Shown: positions 44,462 through 54,929 of the stretch, piece by piece
Layout: every line of letters begins with the position of its first letter
Numbering within the stretch: position 1 is the stretch's first letter
Assembly (NCBI GenBank): GCA_033220425.1
Contig: CM065646.1
Coordinates: 4,595,501-4,659,500 of the forward strand
DNA from: Lepraria neglecta
Taxonomy: Eukaryota; Ascomycota; Lecanoromycetes; Lecanorales; Stereocaulaceae
Direction of reading: 5' to 3'
Length of the DNA stretch: 64,000 nt
Translations under genes and position numbers: made by a program
Notes under the pieces: model-generated
Seen by the model: the letters and a program-made list of their open reading frames with translations, nothing else
Told to the model about the DNA's origin: nothing
The model's database searches: none

Positions 44462-44991
44462 CAGTCGATTGCAGAACCATTGGCGCGAGAAAATCAGAAT
44501 TTTGGGGGGCGCTCCGGGGGTAGGGAAGGCGCGCGAAATGGGCCAAAACTTTGGGAAACCAGTTATACAGTAACGACCAACGCTGCTCCGGCCTAGTAAA
44601 CGGGGAATTCAAGCGCCTATCCAGCTTTATTAGGCTATAAACTTTGTATATCTAATGCAGCGTTAGACAGCCATCGCAAAGGCGATTCTATGATTTTTTG
44701 ATTTTTTTTGTTGATTCGCGCTAGTATAGGGCTGAAAAGTAAACAAAAAAAATCCGATTTTTAACCCTATTTGCGATGGCTGTCCAGCGCTATACTATAT
44801 ATATAAAGCTGATAGCCTAATAGAGCTGGACGAGCCTATTAATCACCCGTTTACTGTAACTTCTACGCAGCGTTGGTTGTTACTGTATAGCTGGTTTTCC
44901 AAATTTTTGGCCCATTTCGCGCGCCTTCCCTACCCCCGGAGCGCCCCCCAAAATTCTGATTTTCTCGCGCCAATGGTTCTGCAATCGACTG
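44462..44991. mobile_element. foldback MITE with TA target duplication
   Basis: The left arm CAGTCGATTGCAGAACCATT... and its near-perfect inverse ending at 44991 match over about 125 bases, with weaker pairing continuing inward to ACAGCCATCGCAAA (about 44668) and TTTGCGATGGCTGT (about 44770). TA flanks both ends (44460-44461, 44992-44993). CAGT ends plus a TA target suggest the Tc1/mariner (pogo/Fot1) superfamily. The 530-base unit has no transposase. Confidence 0.8.
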
Positions 44992-44993
44992 TA

Positions 44994-45642
44994 CAGTGCA
45001 TCGATGCATAGCTGCCCAAGCCCCCAGAGAGACCTAAAGCCTTCGACGTGATATCTCTCCGAGTAGCCGTGTCGTGACGCAGTAAAAGTTGGCTGATCTT
45101 CCAACAGCCTCCAGCACTTCTCACATCCCCTTAAGCCCCCGCTGGCCCCGATGAACTTTCCATGGGCAGGCGTAATTACGTTCCAAAGCCTCCGAAGAAA
45201 CGTAGTAATTTCGGTTCTACAAGCAATACCATCGCTCGTGCCATCTTTGGCACTCTCTATACAAGCAAGAACCTCGTTCCAGTGGCGCCCCGACGGATCG
45301 CGAGGGTGTGTCTTCCTCCTGTATCAATCCTCCTCCTTGATGCTTCGTGACCCTGCGTCTTCTTTAACGGATAGTGAAAGACTCGAATAGGTGTAAGGAG
45401 CAGAAAGCGCCTGCTATAATAGGCTGAGGATGATCGAGGCGGTGCGCGCACCCTATTCGATGGCTGGCTGCATTGGCTAGACTGCCGTTTGCCGGAAACG
45501 CTTTTCAGCTGAGGCACACGCGGTTACACAGCTCTTCAAACATTTCGCAGAACAAAACAACTAAATCTGTATCCATCACTTTTGCTAACTGTTCCAAGAA
45601 AATAATCTCCGCTGAACAAGATCGAGAGCGAGGTCGGCTTCG
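44994..45642. other. spacer and promoter of ankyrin NLR
   Basis: No supported gene. The NLR start codon at 45643 follows. Confidence 0.45.
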
Positions 45643-48600
45643 ATGACTGACCCATTCTCCGTCGCGGCAGGCGTGGCGGGGTTGGTCTCGCTAGGAATCG
45701 AAGTAACGCAGTCGCTAGTCGATTTCTACAATGCCTATAAAAAGCGGGACTCGGACCTCGTTGGCATGATTGAAAGGCTTGAAAGCCTCCTGGACATCTT
45801 CCAATGCCTTGAAAAGACGTTATTAGATCGCAATTTCCAAGCGGACGAACAAGGCTTGATCAAGAGGATTGAGACGTTGATCAAAAACTGCGATGAATTA
45901 ATTCAAGAACTGCGGGATGAGTGTCAGAAGTTTAGCAAAGCCTCCTCGAACGGAATCAAAGCTGCTGTCAGAGTTGCGGGACATCGAGCGATATATCCTT
46001 TCCGACAAAGCACCCTGCAGAAACTCGATGAAGATATTGGTGAAATACGTGCCAACCTCTCCTCTGCGCTGGACGTGCTACAGCTCAAGGACACCAAGAG
46101 AATTCAAGATGATATTACTGAAACAAAAGTCCTTTGGGACTTGGTCAGAACCAGTCAAATTTCATCGATTCTTCGTGACTGGCTAAATGCACCTGATGCC
46201 ACCATCGACCATAATACGGCGTGCGCAAAGAAACACCCTGGCACAGGGACGTGGCTCGTCGATAGTCCCCAATTTTCGAGATGGTTGACAGAGGGAAATT
46301 CTACTTTGTGGCTGAACGGATTTGCGGGTTCTGGCAAGTCAGTCTTGTGCTCAACGGCGATAAATTTCACTCTGCGGCGCCGAAGATCTGACCCCAATGT
46401 CGGGATTGCATTCTTTTATTTCACCTTCAACGACAAGTGGAAACAAGATGTGTCGGCTATGCTACGAGCACTGCTGCTACAGTTGTCGAGCCAGCTCCAA
46501 GACGGCCATACAGATCTTACCCGGCTGCACGATTCATACAAAGCCGGCACACCTCCGTCGCCGGTGCTGATCGAGTATCTTCGGCGCCTGATTCAAAGAT
46601 TTCACCAGGTGTATATTATGATGGACGCGCTCGACGAGAGTCCTCGGAATACAGCACGAGAGGATGTGCTTGATGCGATAGAGACGATGCGAAAATGGAG
46701 CCTACAAGGTTTGCACCTCTTCGTCACAAGCCGGGATGAGCCGGATATTTGCGACTCTCTCGACCTTTCTGCCACCCAACAAGTCATAATGCAAAATGCA
46801 GGAATAAACAAGGATATTGCCGACTTCATATCCGGTCGGTTTGATACAGACCGAAAACTACGAGAATTGTTGCCATACCATGACAATATTCAAGAAGCAT
46901 TGTCCAAACGTGCCAAGGGCGTGTAAGTGGATAATAAGGATGGAGTGGTAGCGTTAAAAGATACCGGCTGACCTATTTACAGGTTCCGATGGGTTGAATG
47001 CCAATTTAAGTCTTTGCGGTCGTGCCCTCGCAGTGAAGATCACCTCGAGGGCCTACTCAACTCGTTGCCTCAATCACTGGACGAGACGTACGAGCGGATG
47101 TTGTGTAATATCGACCATTATTTGATTGAAGACGCTCGACGGATCTTGACGTTGCTTTGCTTTGCTCCAAGGCCGTTAACGGTGCGAGAGGTTATCGACG
47201 GCGTCGCCGTCAAACTCAACAACTCTCCAGGACTGAATCGTAAACGTCGTTTGCAAGATTCCAACGATATTCGCGAGATATGTATAGGTTTCATCGATAT
47301 CGGTCTCGGTGCTGATTACACGACTGAGACTTACCACGAAGAAGAGTTGACACCGACCGTTCGAATTGCTCATTTCTCTGTCCAGGAATACTTGGAATCC
47401 GAACGTATCCTGCATCAGAAGGCTGCAATCTTCAGCTTAACCAGCGTTACGGCACATGCTGAAATTGCACAGATTTGTTTAATATACCTGCTTGAGCATG
47501 ACCTTTCAAGCTCAAACCTGGATCAGGGTCTTCTCAAGGAATTCCCACTGGCTCAATTCGCAGCCAGGTATTGGTATCACCATTACCAGAACGCGGTAAA
47601 TTGCGCTCCCGGAATGGACGATTTCATCTTGAAGTTATTTCAACGTCAGGATTCGTTTGTGACTTGGGTTAAGTTGCACGACATGGATCGACCCTGGACC
47701 ACTTCTATTGACTTTAGCCGCGTATTGGACAATATTGCGGCTCCTGTCTATTATGCGTCATTACTGGGACTTGACCAGGCTTTGCATCAATTAATCAATA
47801 GTGAGCAACTAGAGAGCACACCGATACCTGCTCTATCACCTGCATCTACGTCCAAGGTTTCCAAAAAAGTCAACACTCAAGGTGGACACTTTGGCAACGC
47901 ACTACAGGCGGCGTTACAGGGAGGTCATTACAGGATAGTACAGACGCTGCTGGACGAAGGAGCTGATATCAACGCTCAAGGTGGATTCTATGGCAACGCA
48001 CTGCAGGCGGCGTCATACGGAGGTTATGACAAAGTAGTACAGATATTACTGGATAAAGGAGCTGATATCAACGCTCAAGGTGGATTCTATGGCAACGCAC
48101 TGCAGGCGGCGTCATACGGAGGTTATGACAAAGTAGTACAGATATTACTGGATAAAGGAGCTGATATCAACACTCAAGGTGGAGAGTATAGCAACGCACT
48201 GCAGGCGGCGTCAGACGGAGGTCATGACAAAGTAGTGCAGACGCTGCTGGACAAAGGAGCTGATATCAACGCTCAAGGTCGAGAGTATGGCAACGCACTG
48301 CAGGCGGCGTCATACGGAGGTCATGACAAAGTAGTACAGACGCTGCTGGACAAAGGAGCTGATATCAACGCTCAAGGTGGATTCTATAGCAACGCACTGC
48401 AGGCGGCGTCAGACGGAGGTCATGACAAAGTAGTGCAGACGCTGCTGGACAAAGGAGCTGATATCAACGCTCAAGGTGGATTCTTTGGCACCGCACTGCA
48501 GGCGGCGTCATACGGAGGTCATGACAAAGTAGTGCAGACGCTGCTGGACAAAGGAGCTGATATCAACGCTCAAGGTGGAGGCTATGGCAACGCACTGCAG

Positions 48601-49440
48601 GCGGCGTCAGACGGAGGTCATGACAAAGTAGTGCAGACGCTGCTGGACAAAGGAGCTGATATCAACGCTCAAGGTGGATTCTTTGGCAACGCACTACAGG
48701 CGGCGTCATATCGAGGTCACGATAAAGTGGTGCGGCTGCTACTGAATCATGATACTGTCGTAGATCGGAAGGATATACAAGGCAGAACTCCATTCCATCT
48801 GGCCTGTGCTGGAGGGTGGATGAAAACTGTTGAGATGTTGTCAAGCTTTGGATCAGATTCGACTGTCATTGACACGCAAGGGCGTAATTGTCTCCATCAT
48901 GCGGCCTCCAAAGGTTCCATTGAAACAGTCAAGTGGCTTCTGAAGGAAGGTTTTGATCCTAACGATGCTGATCGAGATGGCTGGACCTCTTTGCATTGGG
49001 CTGCTAAAAACGGATCTGTTGGTACCATAGAGGTCTTAAAGGCTGCAGGTGCCAGTTCGACTATCGAGGTTATCGAAGGCTGGACACCAGACTCAGTTGC
49101 AATTTTTCATCACAACAAACCTTCATCAATATCTCATGAAAATGCAAAGTCTGAGCTAGCAGCAAAACGGAATATCAGTTCTTCGGCCGCGGCGGTTGAA
49201 TCAATGGGTGATGAATGCAAGGTTAGCCCTGGCATTTGGCAGAATGGGTACTATTGCAATGGCTGTCTTTTGGTGAGCTTCAACCTCAATAAACTTCTAA
49301 ATTTCTTCATCTAATACAAATAGGACATATATGGTGCGCTTTACAAGTGTTCGGATTCCCCAGATTTTCACTACTGCTTTAAATGCCAAAACTCATCAGA
49401 TCAGACCCATGTTAGTCACAGGTTTGAGAAATTGGAATAA
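45643..49440 (+). CDS. NLR: HeLo-like - NACHT - ankyrin - ZZ finger
   Basis: A fungal NOD-like receptor of 1228 residues. Exons are 45643-46922, 46983-49272 and 49324-49440; both introns are GT-AG and keep frame. Residues 1-200 resemble the HeLo-like/fungal_N helical domain (TDPFSVAAGVAGLVSLGIEV), a membrane-active cell-death effector type in this family. NACHT has Walker A GFAGSGKS (about 226) and Walker B VYIMMDALDESP (about 322); a winged-helix region follows with TLLCFAPRPLTVREVIDGV and VRIAHFSVQEYLES. Ankyrin repeats run from about 726 to 1125, nine of them almost identical, then three ordinary ones. The end is a ZZ-type finger split by the last intron: YYCNGC, DIYGALYKCSDSPDFHYC, FKCQ and HVSHRFE. 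CSDS stands where CSDC is usual, so one zinc ligand may be missing. The gene is otherwise intact. Confidence 0.88.
47881..48771 (+). repeat. 99-bp ankyrin-coding tandem array, 9 units
   Basis: Units encode GGxxGNALQAASxGGHDKVV followed by QTLLDKGADINAQ. From the fourth unit ASDGGH and ASYGGH alternate, a 198-bp higher-order period; the second and third are almost identical to each other. Confidence 0.9.
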
Positions 49441-50967
49441 GCAGTCAAATTATCAAGTGATTATAATATCACACAATACTTTCATTAGCATTGCAGGATA
49501 TGAAGCTAGTACGGTTGAGGCATTTACTGGTTTTATAGTGCAACTTTCTTGAAAGCCACGTTGGCATTGTATTCAAATGTCAAGACTCTAGCACGAAGCA
49601 TATCTAACGGAAGGAATTCTTTCAGCCAGAAGGTCTTCGTCCTTGGATGTGTCCACGTCTCAATGGGGTCTTTATTCAAATTATGGACAGCGACAAGACT
49701 GGGAGGATGTAATTATCAGTGGCTATTCTGACGATGGTACCACAGCAGTATAGGTGTAAGGTTTCGATGACCCACTCGACCTTCGAAGCCTTCTCTTCTT
49801 TTGCCGGAGGATGTAGAACCGTCGAACCCATATCGACAACGCCTGTTTCCGCCAGGTCGATCACGGTGTTGTCTATGTAAGTGGGTGCGCTGCTTGAAGA
49901 AATTCCTGGATTGTTCTTTTGGACAGCACCCGTGGTCAGTTTGCCACGACCCAGTCGTATTCACCTTCAGAAAAATAATTCCTCAGATGTGGGCCACGTT
50001 TGAATGCTAAATTTAATAGCTAAATATAGTCTAGCCTTATAGAGCTGTTTCCGAGGGCGAATAAGGCTGATTGACCCCGCCAATTTGGGAGCGCGAATCG
50101 ACATCTCGTTCAACCTTTAGCATACTTACCGAGCAGTTTTGGCTCCACGACGTTGCTGTCTTCTCCTTGGGGGTGGAGTCAACTTTGTGGACGAAATATT
50201 CGAGACACTAATAACAAAGACCAAAGCCAGGCCTCAGCCAGCTGGGGAAACCCATAACCTTGTCGAGATGCGGCATTAAAACGCCCGAGGTGACCTTTCT
50301 AAGCAACTTACACGGTGGGGCACGGGGCTTGGGCCTATAAGTCTTTCAGATAATGAGTTAACAGGGCTGTCAGATGGATATAAGTAGAATAGACCTAAAT
50401 AGTTCTGGCCTTTGTAAGCAATTGGATCCGCAAGTGTCGGTCCCACATCATCCACGGCATATCTGTTGTAAATTATTCATACAAAAGCAGGGAAACAACG
50501 ATGTCACAGCCCTCATATATGAAGCAAGGGTATCAAATTTCAATCGTTTCAAGTTCACGGTGCACTGTGCGTAAATCTACGCCAACAGCAGGTCAAAAAA
50601 TCGAAATAAGTGATGGAAACGATGGCGGCAAAGATAGAGACTAAGAGCTTTTTAATAGGTGTACAAATCGTCCTTCGGCAGGTTCGGGTGACACGTGAAT
50701 CCCAAATGTCGCCATTTCAAGGACACGAAGCCCTTCATCTAACTAAAGCAGATCTAAAATTACAACGCGAAGGGAAGCACAATGCTAGGTCAGGATTATC
50801 TTTGTCAAGGGCAGTAAGAGATTACGAGAACGAAGCTGCGAGACACGTGATCAACAGCAGAGGGTCACAGAACCCCGCCAACGGTCGGTGTGCTACCGGA
50901 TGGGAAGGGCGATAAGGACGTATCATAAATCAGAAGCCGCAAACCCGTACGTGAAGGTCGAGTAATG
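49441..50967. other. spacer with possible gene remnants
   Basis: A minus-strand frame at about 49930-49690 (VIDLAETGVVDMGSTVLHPP, VEWVIETLHLYCCGTI) looks like coding sequence but is short and shifts frame. Plus ORF 50610-50915 is unrecognised. Nothing else is supported. Confidence 0.35.
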
Positions 50968-53180
50968 TCAAGTGGGGGTCTTGTGCACCAGCTCTACGTG
51001 ATTTTGCAAATGCATTGTGCTTCCCAAATCGACGTGGCACCTCGGATGAGGGCAGGCGATCGGCTGACCGTCCGGGTGATGGTGAAGGTGTTTGCGATGA
51101 AGGTGCTTCTTCAGGTCGCCGCGGCTGTGGAAGGACTTCAGGCGGGTCTCGGTGGGCAATGCTTCACAGCCAAGACGAAAAATGCATTGAGTGGCTTCGC
51201 ATTTGATCGGGATGGAGTCGGAAAGACTCGGCAGATGGAGGACCGATGGCCGTGTCAGATCCCGTTCAAGCTTGGAATCCAAAGCGGAAGGTTTCAGGCA
51301 CCGTGGACGCTTCCCTTCCTGCAAGCGGCAGAGGGCCGTTAAAGCATTGATCGCTTCCACCCGCCGTCTGCACTCTTCTTCGGGAGACGGGGTCGCAAAA
51401 GTGAAGAGCGCGTCAATAACCCGAACACGCTCAACGAAGACGTAATCCTCTGCCTTCGCCATCTCCAGTTCTGTCGACGGCAATCCTTTCAGCTGTCGCT
51501 GGATGTCGATCACCAGCTGCTCCCTCTTATACCTCGCTTTGACCTCTTGTAAGAGAGCCTCCTCCTGCCGCCGTTTCATGTTGCGATGAGCGTGGTACGC
51601 TTTTTGGTACTGGTCGTACACCGGCGTCCCCTTCATGCTCGCGATGGATCCGTGTTTCTCTCTAATAAGCTTGCACAGCGTCTTCTGCCTCCGGCGAAGG
51701 AGTCTCACCTCCGGGTGGCGATCGACTTCTGCTCGTTGGGCAGCATCGAGCTTGCGAGGCCGTCGTCGATCGATGGTGCGACTCATCCCACTGGCCAGTC
51801 GCATCAACGCGGTTTGCGGCTCCAGACCACGGTAGGCGGCTCCCGTATCACCCGTAATGTACCTCGAGAGATTGCTTTTTAAGAACACGGTGGAGTTGTG
51901 ATGTTGCAAAATCAGATTCCGTTGCGATTCGCTGATGAAGCCTGTGCACGGGTCAGCGAAAAGATCGCAGGGATGTCAACGGCGGCTACTCACTGCTATT
52001 GTCGAGGGCTTCGCCACTGCCGCGCCGGAAGGTGTATGGACCCGTGGGAAGCTCCATGCCGGTGACACTCCCAAGAGTGACCATCCGCGAGCGGAGAGTA
52101 CTGTCGGACAGAGCTTCGTCGTCGGAAGTTCGAACCCCGTTCACGGTGGGTTTGGACCGGCGGAAGAGGGGAACGTGTTGTATCGCTTCCTTGAGAGGCA
52201 CTGGCAACTGTTTCTGTCCAGAGGGGATCCGGAAGCGGAATAATTGTTTGGGGGAAGTCAATTCGGGCGCGGCGAAGGCCTGATCGGTATAAGCAGGTTC
52301 ACGTGAGGACAAAGCAACAAGCAAGGTTCGTCAGGTACATCAAGAATCCCGAACTCGTTCCTATAAGAATTGTCAGCGGTCCAGCCAAACAGTCCGTCAC
52401 CGCGAAGGGAGCGCAAAAGGGGAAACGGACGTCTCTTTCTCGCCTAGTTAGGCCTTGGTATTCTTGAACCAGCCTTCGAGGAAGTTCCCCTCCTTTCGGA
52501 TCTGGAAGCAAAGTGATTTTGATGTCTTTATAGCAAACACCCAAGAGAGCAGGCCGGTTGCCCGTGATCCCTGCCAGCTGCATGATCAAGCCCAGCTGTA
52601 TACGGTGCCGCTCGTGATCAAAGGCGATCTCAACGGAGAGGATTAATGTCTTCAGGAGCTCGAACTCGTCCTCGGCCCGCATGATGGGCTTCTTCTTCTT
52701 CTCCATCCTTAATCCATGCTTCAGGGCCAGCCGTTGTCTCACCAGGTACCGGTTAGCCGAGAAGAAACGTGTACTGAGGCGCCTACCCCATTCATCTGGC
52801 TCTTAATGAGCGGGTCGATCTCGAGACAGCCCGTCTCTTTCTTTCGCACCAGGCAAAACACATTCTGGTATGTTTGCAGGGTACTGGCCGCACCCAGCCG
52901 ATCCTTGCGAACGGAGAGTAGCCAGTCAAAAAAGGCGAAGAGGACGTTGATGGAAATGCCCTTCAGAGCCATGACAGGCTCTTTCCCAGTGAATTCGCAA
53001 TATCTGCCGAGTTTGATTAGATTTCGCCGGTCCACTGATCGAAAGTAGTAACCTCTCCTTACCGATACTAGAGGTTCTTGATCCAACTCTGCAGATCCTC
53101 GCTGCTATCCTTGTAGTGAGGGCCAGAACGTCTAACTCGACTTCCATTTGCTTGCAGTATTCTGCCGAGAGCTCCATCGT
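50968..53180 (-). pseudogene. DUF3435 tyrosine recombinase (Starship captain family)
   Basis: DUF3435 proteins are the tyrosine recombinases that mobilise Starship elements in Pezizomycotina. In order on the minus strand: RRNLIKLGRYCEFTGKEPVM and FFDWLLSVRKDRLGAASTLQ (N-terminal DNA-binding part); EFELLKTLILSVEIAFDHER and LAGITGNRPALL (catalytic Arg I region); LDVPDEPCLLLCPHVNLL and FAAPELTSPKQLFRFRIPSG; YTFRRGSGEALD (Arg II region); QHHNSTVFLKSNLSRYITGD, where the family has FLKxYL; AYRGLEPQTALMRLASGMSR; then a C-terminal double finger with SRGDLKKHLHRKHLHHH and CPHPRC. The frame changes near 52740, 52310 and 51950. Some may be introns, but no pair restores frame cleanly, so the gene is probably broken. 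The catalytic Tyr reads Asn (AAT, 51871-51873 complement). The 5' end lies near 53.1-53.2 kb. Confidence 0.85.
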
Positions 53181-54261
53181 GTTTGTGGCAGCTTAGCCGT
53201 GTCTTGGAGGAGAGATAAGGTCGGCGAGCGTGGACGACGGGTGAGCGACGTGAAGGTCGAACGGCGAAGATAGAGGTTGGAGAGTACGAGGGTTGGATGG
53301 GTGGAGGGACACGAAGAAAGGGTCGTCAAAGATGATGGGAACGGTGGAGTGGGGTGGCTGAGCAGAGCAACCAGTTCTGGAGGTCGGGGGGAACGATGAT
53401 ATAAATACATGGCGCCGGACGATGACTACCGGGACCAGCTGAGCGATGATGGGTTGAGGACGAGGACGAGGATGGCGGCATGAAACGGTCGGCATCATGG
53501 TGGGGTGGTGGGCGCCAGAGCGACCGGGGAAGGTTTGAAGCGGCGGGGGAAACCTGGCAGCGTCCGAACCGGCCGAAAACGGCAGCTGTTGCGCCGTCCC
53601 CTCGTTTAATCTTATAAAAAAAGAGAAAAGCAAAGAGTATAGAGATCTAATCCTCTTACTCGGGTCGGTCACCCCAGGGAGGATATCACCACGTATAGAA
53701 TGGACCTGCAATAGACGATCTAGTGGAGCCTCAGTGGACTTGCTGAGTTCTCGCCTATCTTAATCCATTTGTAAAAGAATCGTATATATATTCCTTTTCT
53801 GCCTCAGAAGACTCTCGTCCTGTTCAACGAATCCTTTATATCCCACCCCGGTAGGTTTTCGCCAACGACGTGGTCAAAGTCTTTAGAGAGCAAGTTGATA
53901 GGCAACGGATGCGATGCTTTATAAGCTTATATCAGCACACGATCGATATATCAGGTGGGTACGTACGACTTCTGATATAGTGGGAGGCCACGGTTCCTGA
54001 TCAATCGATCGGTAAGTATAATATCTCCTATTCCCGTGGATGATCGGTGTAATATCTGCGCAGCATAAACGTGCCAGCTGATCTGCCTTTTTCATCAAGT
54101 TCGGTTTTTCTTCTGATAAATTGTTGGGCATTTGCTTTTTTGAGTATAACATCTTATTAAGTTGCTAACCGCGCCTTAACAGATATAAAAGCCTGCAGTT
54201 GTCAATAGATATCTGCGGAACTTAATGATATTGTTCCTTTATAAGAATAAGCTGAACGCCC
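53181..54261. other. region upstream of captain; expected element edge
   Basis: Purine/GC-rich on the plus strand to about 53560, then AT-rich. ORFs here are unsupported. If the captain marks a Starship, its 5' border should lie in this stretch, but I could not identify a terminal repeat or target duplication. Confidence 0.35.
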
Positions 54262-54500
54262 TCCATTTCTGGCGTCTCAGCTCCAGCCAATCACCTGTGT
54301 TCTAGCATCTGCCATATCTGGACGCTCAGCTCCCGCCAATCATCTGTGTTCCAGCATCTGCCATAACTGGCGTCTCAGCTCCAGCCAATCACAGCATCTG
54401 CCATATCTGGACGCTCAGGTCCCGCCAGTCATCTGTGTTCCAGCATCTGCCATAACTAGACGACCAGCTTCAGCCAATCGTGTCCAGCCATATCTGGAGG
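54262..54500. repeat. minisatellite, ~55-bp unit
   Basis: Four to five imperfect copies of a unit containing CTGGCGTCTCAGCTCCAGCC, AATCATCTGTGTTCC and AGCATCTGCCATA, alternating between CTGGCGTCT and CTGGACGCT versions. Non-coding. Confidence 0.8.
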
Positions 54501-54504
54501 GGAA

Positions 54505-54600
54505 TTCGTACTGAACCAGGGGTTCGCGCTGACCTAGGGGTTCGTGCTGACCCTGGGGCTCCCGCTAACCCTAGGGCTTACGCTGACCCAGGGGTTCGTT
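54505..54600. repeat. minisatellite, ~22-bp unit
   Basis: Five copies of a GCTGACCCAGGGGTTCGT-like unit directly after the 55-bp repeat. Confidence 0.75.
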
Positions 54601-54929
54601 TTATACCTATTGTTCTTTCTGAGATATTCAGCTCTTCCTGGTAGTCTAGCTCAGTGCCAGGTATCTTCGGTTCTTTAAACAGTTCCTTAGGCAAGGTTGA
54701 TTAGGGGGCCAATTCTGCCAATAAGGAATATTGACCGTCCTTTGAACGAAGCAACAAACCAAGGGACCGAAAGTATATATCGACCATAAAGTAGCAGGCC
54801 CCCAGTTATACTAAATCGCATTGAAGATATCTAAATATCAGCATTACGATCTTGCCAACCTGTCTGCACATGCCTCCCTTGCCCTTTCAAGAACATCAGC
54901 CATCCGAGAGTAAAGTCCTCGATCCTCAC
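54601..54929. other. spacer and 3' region of FunK1 kinase
   Basis: No gene is seen; the kinase stop codon lies at 54930-54932. Confidence 0.5.

Noticed and set aside
53193-53711. 172-codon minus ORF upstream of the captain
   Set aside because: Pro/Ser/Arg-rich translation of a purine-biased strand; no motif, and it does not join the captain in frame.
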